DNA from: Erythrophleum ivorense
Taxonomy: Eukaryota; Streptophyta; Magnoliopsida; Fabales; Fabaceae
Reading direction: 5' to 3'
Assembly: GCA_026724425.1 (NCBI GenBank)
Contig: JAIUCV010000001.1
Coordinates: forward strand, 2,986,001 to 3,050,000
DNA: 64,000 bases
Below the pieces are notes generated by a model that saw only the letters and a program-made list of their open reading frames with translations, was not told the origin of the DNA and searched no databases. This document shows, one piece after another, positions 63,467-64,000 of this stretch. Position 1 is the stretch's first letter. Each line of letters starts with the position of its first letter. Both the position numbers and the translations under genes were made by a program.

Positions 63467-64000
63467 CAAATCTCTCCAACTTTGATTCAAATGAATGATA
63501 AGAAGTCTAGAGAGAAGGTAAAGTTTTATTAGGAAGAAACAACACTTTTAATAGGCAAATAAAGGAGGAATCCTTAAAAAAATCCTTCACTTAAGGTATG
63601 AATTCTCACCAACTTTCATTCTCACCTTCATATTACTGTAAATTATATAAAAAGCAACAAAAGCTACAAAGTGCACAGGCAACATGACTCACCCACATAA
63701 TAGAACAATAGAAGGAAGCAATTGTGTTAATGACAAGTTAAACTTCATCAAAACCGTCTTGGAAGGATGAGGAGGGAATCAAAATTCATAAAACAAATGA
63801 TCTCCATTCATACACCACTCTACCGCAAAGCCAACACACAAAGGGTAAGGAAACCCACTTGCAAGAATAATTTGAAGCAAGAAGGAATGATATATTTTTT
63901 TCGCAAAAGCCTCAAATCTTTTTTAGTCATCTCAGAATGCACATACTAGGCCAAAAACAAAGCAAGGCAAGACCCTACCATGAACTTGCCATCATAGATA
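62691..64000. other. Intergenic spacer to window end
   Basis: No gene recognised. A (TGTA)n microsatellite lies at 63441-63466. The last 500 bp are less AT-rich and could border another gene outside the window, but I see no exon. Confidence 0.5.

Noticed and set aside
1..64000. tRNA and rRNA genes
   Set aside because: Looked for tRNA B-box-like words (GGTTCRANNCC) and rRNA stretches on both strands and saw none that fit. A tRNAscan run would be decisive.

Overview
This window is a piece of a plant nuclear genome, almost certainly a core eudicot. The genes carry short GT-AG introns, the spacers are very AT-rich with long (TA)n tracts, plant-type Ty1/copia, hAT and MITE-like elements are present, and the protein-coding genes are typical plant families. 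I cannot name the species from sequence alone.

Layout, left to right. Positions 1-3088 hold the 5' part of a decayed Ty1/copia retrotransposon on the minus strand, with its LTR (2911-3088) and primer binding site, cut by the window edge. Positions 3826-15224 (minus) hold a 19-coding-exon DEMETER/ROS1-family 5-methylcytosine DNA glycosylase of 1833 residues. Its introns include a palindromic MITE-like insertion and one GC-AG intron. Positions 17000-40600 are a gene-poor desert. It contains a GC-richer LTR-like block (21415 to about 23650) bordered by a 59-bp tandem duplication, a tandem segmental duplication of about 2.5 kb (29.9-34.9 kb), and copies of an AT-rich MITE-like family.

Positions 40826-43483 (plus) hold a five-exon OTU-domain deubiquitinase gene with three upstream ORFs and a hexanucleotide repeat in its leader and an 18-G run in its 3' region. 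A non-autonomous hAT element (44894-45937) with recognisable terminal repeats and an 8-bp target duplication follows. Positions 49659-51068 (plus) hold an intronless methyltransferase resembling the C-terminal domain of METTL13 (eEF1A methyltransferase). It converges on a nine-exon CSLA glucomannan mannan synthase gene (52757-59897, minus). The right end (60.2-64 kb) is spacer with (CT)n/(TA)n tracts, CACTA-like remnants and an inverted repeat.

The four intact genes are unrelated housekeeping or developmental functions: DNA demethylation, deubiquitination, protein methylation and cell-wall mannan synthesis. They do not form an operon-like system, and I found no convincing new multi-gene system. 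The most interesting material is the mobile-element activity around and inside the ROS1-type demethylase, the upstream-ORF-rich leaders, and the repeat structures of the gene desert. All exon coordinates were worked out by hand from splice sites and reading-frame continuity. In each multi-exon gene the summed exons are divisible by three and the frame runs without stops from ATG to stop.
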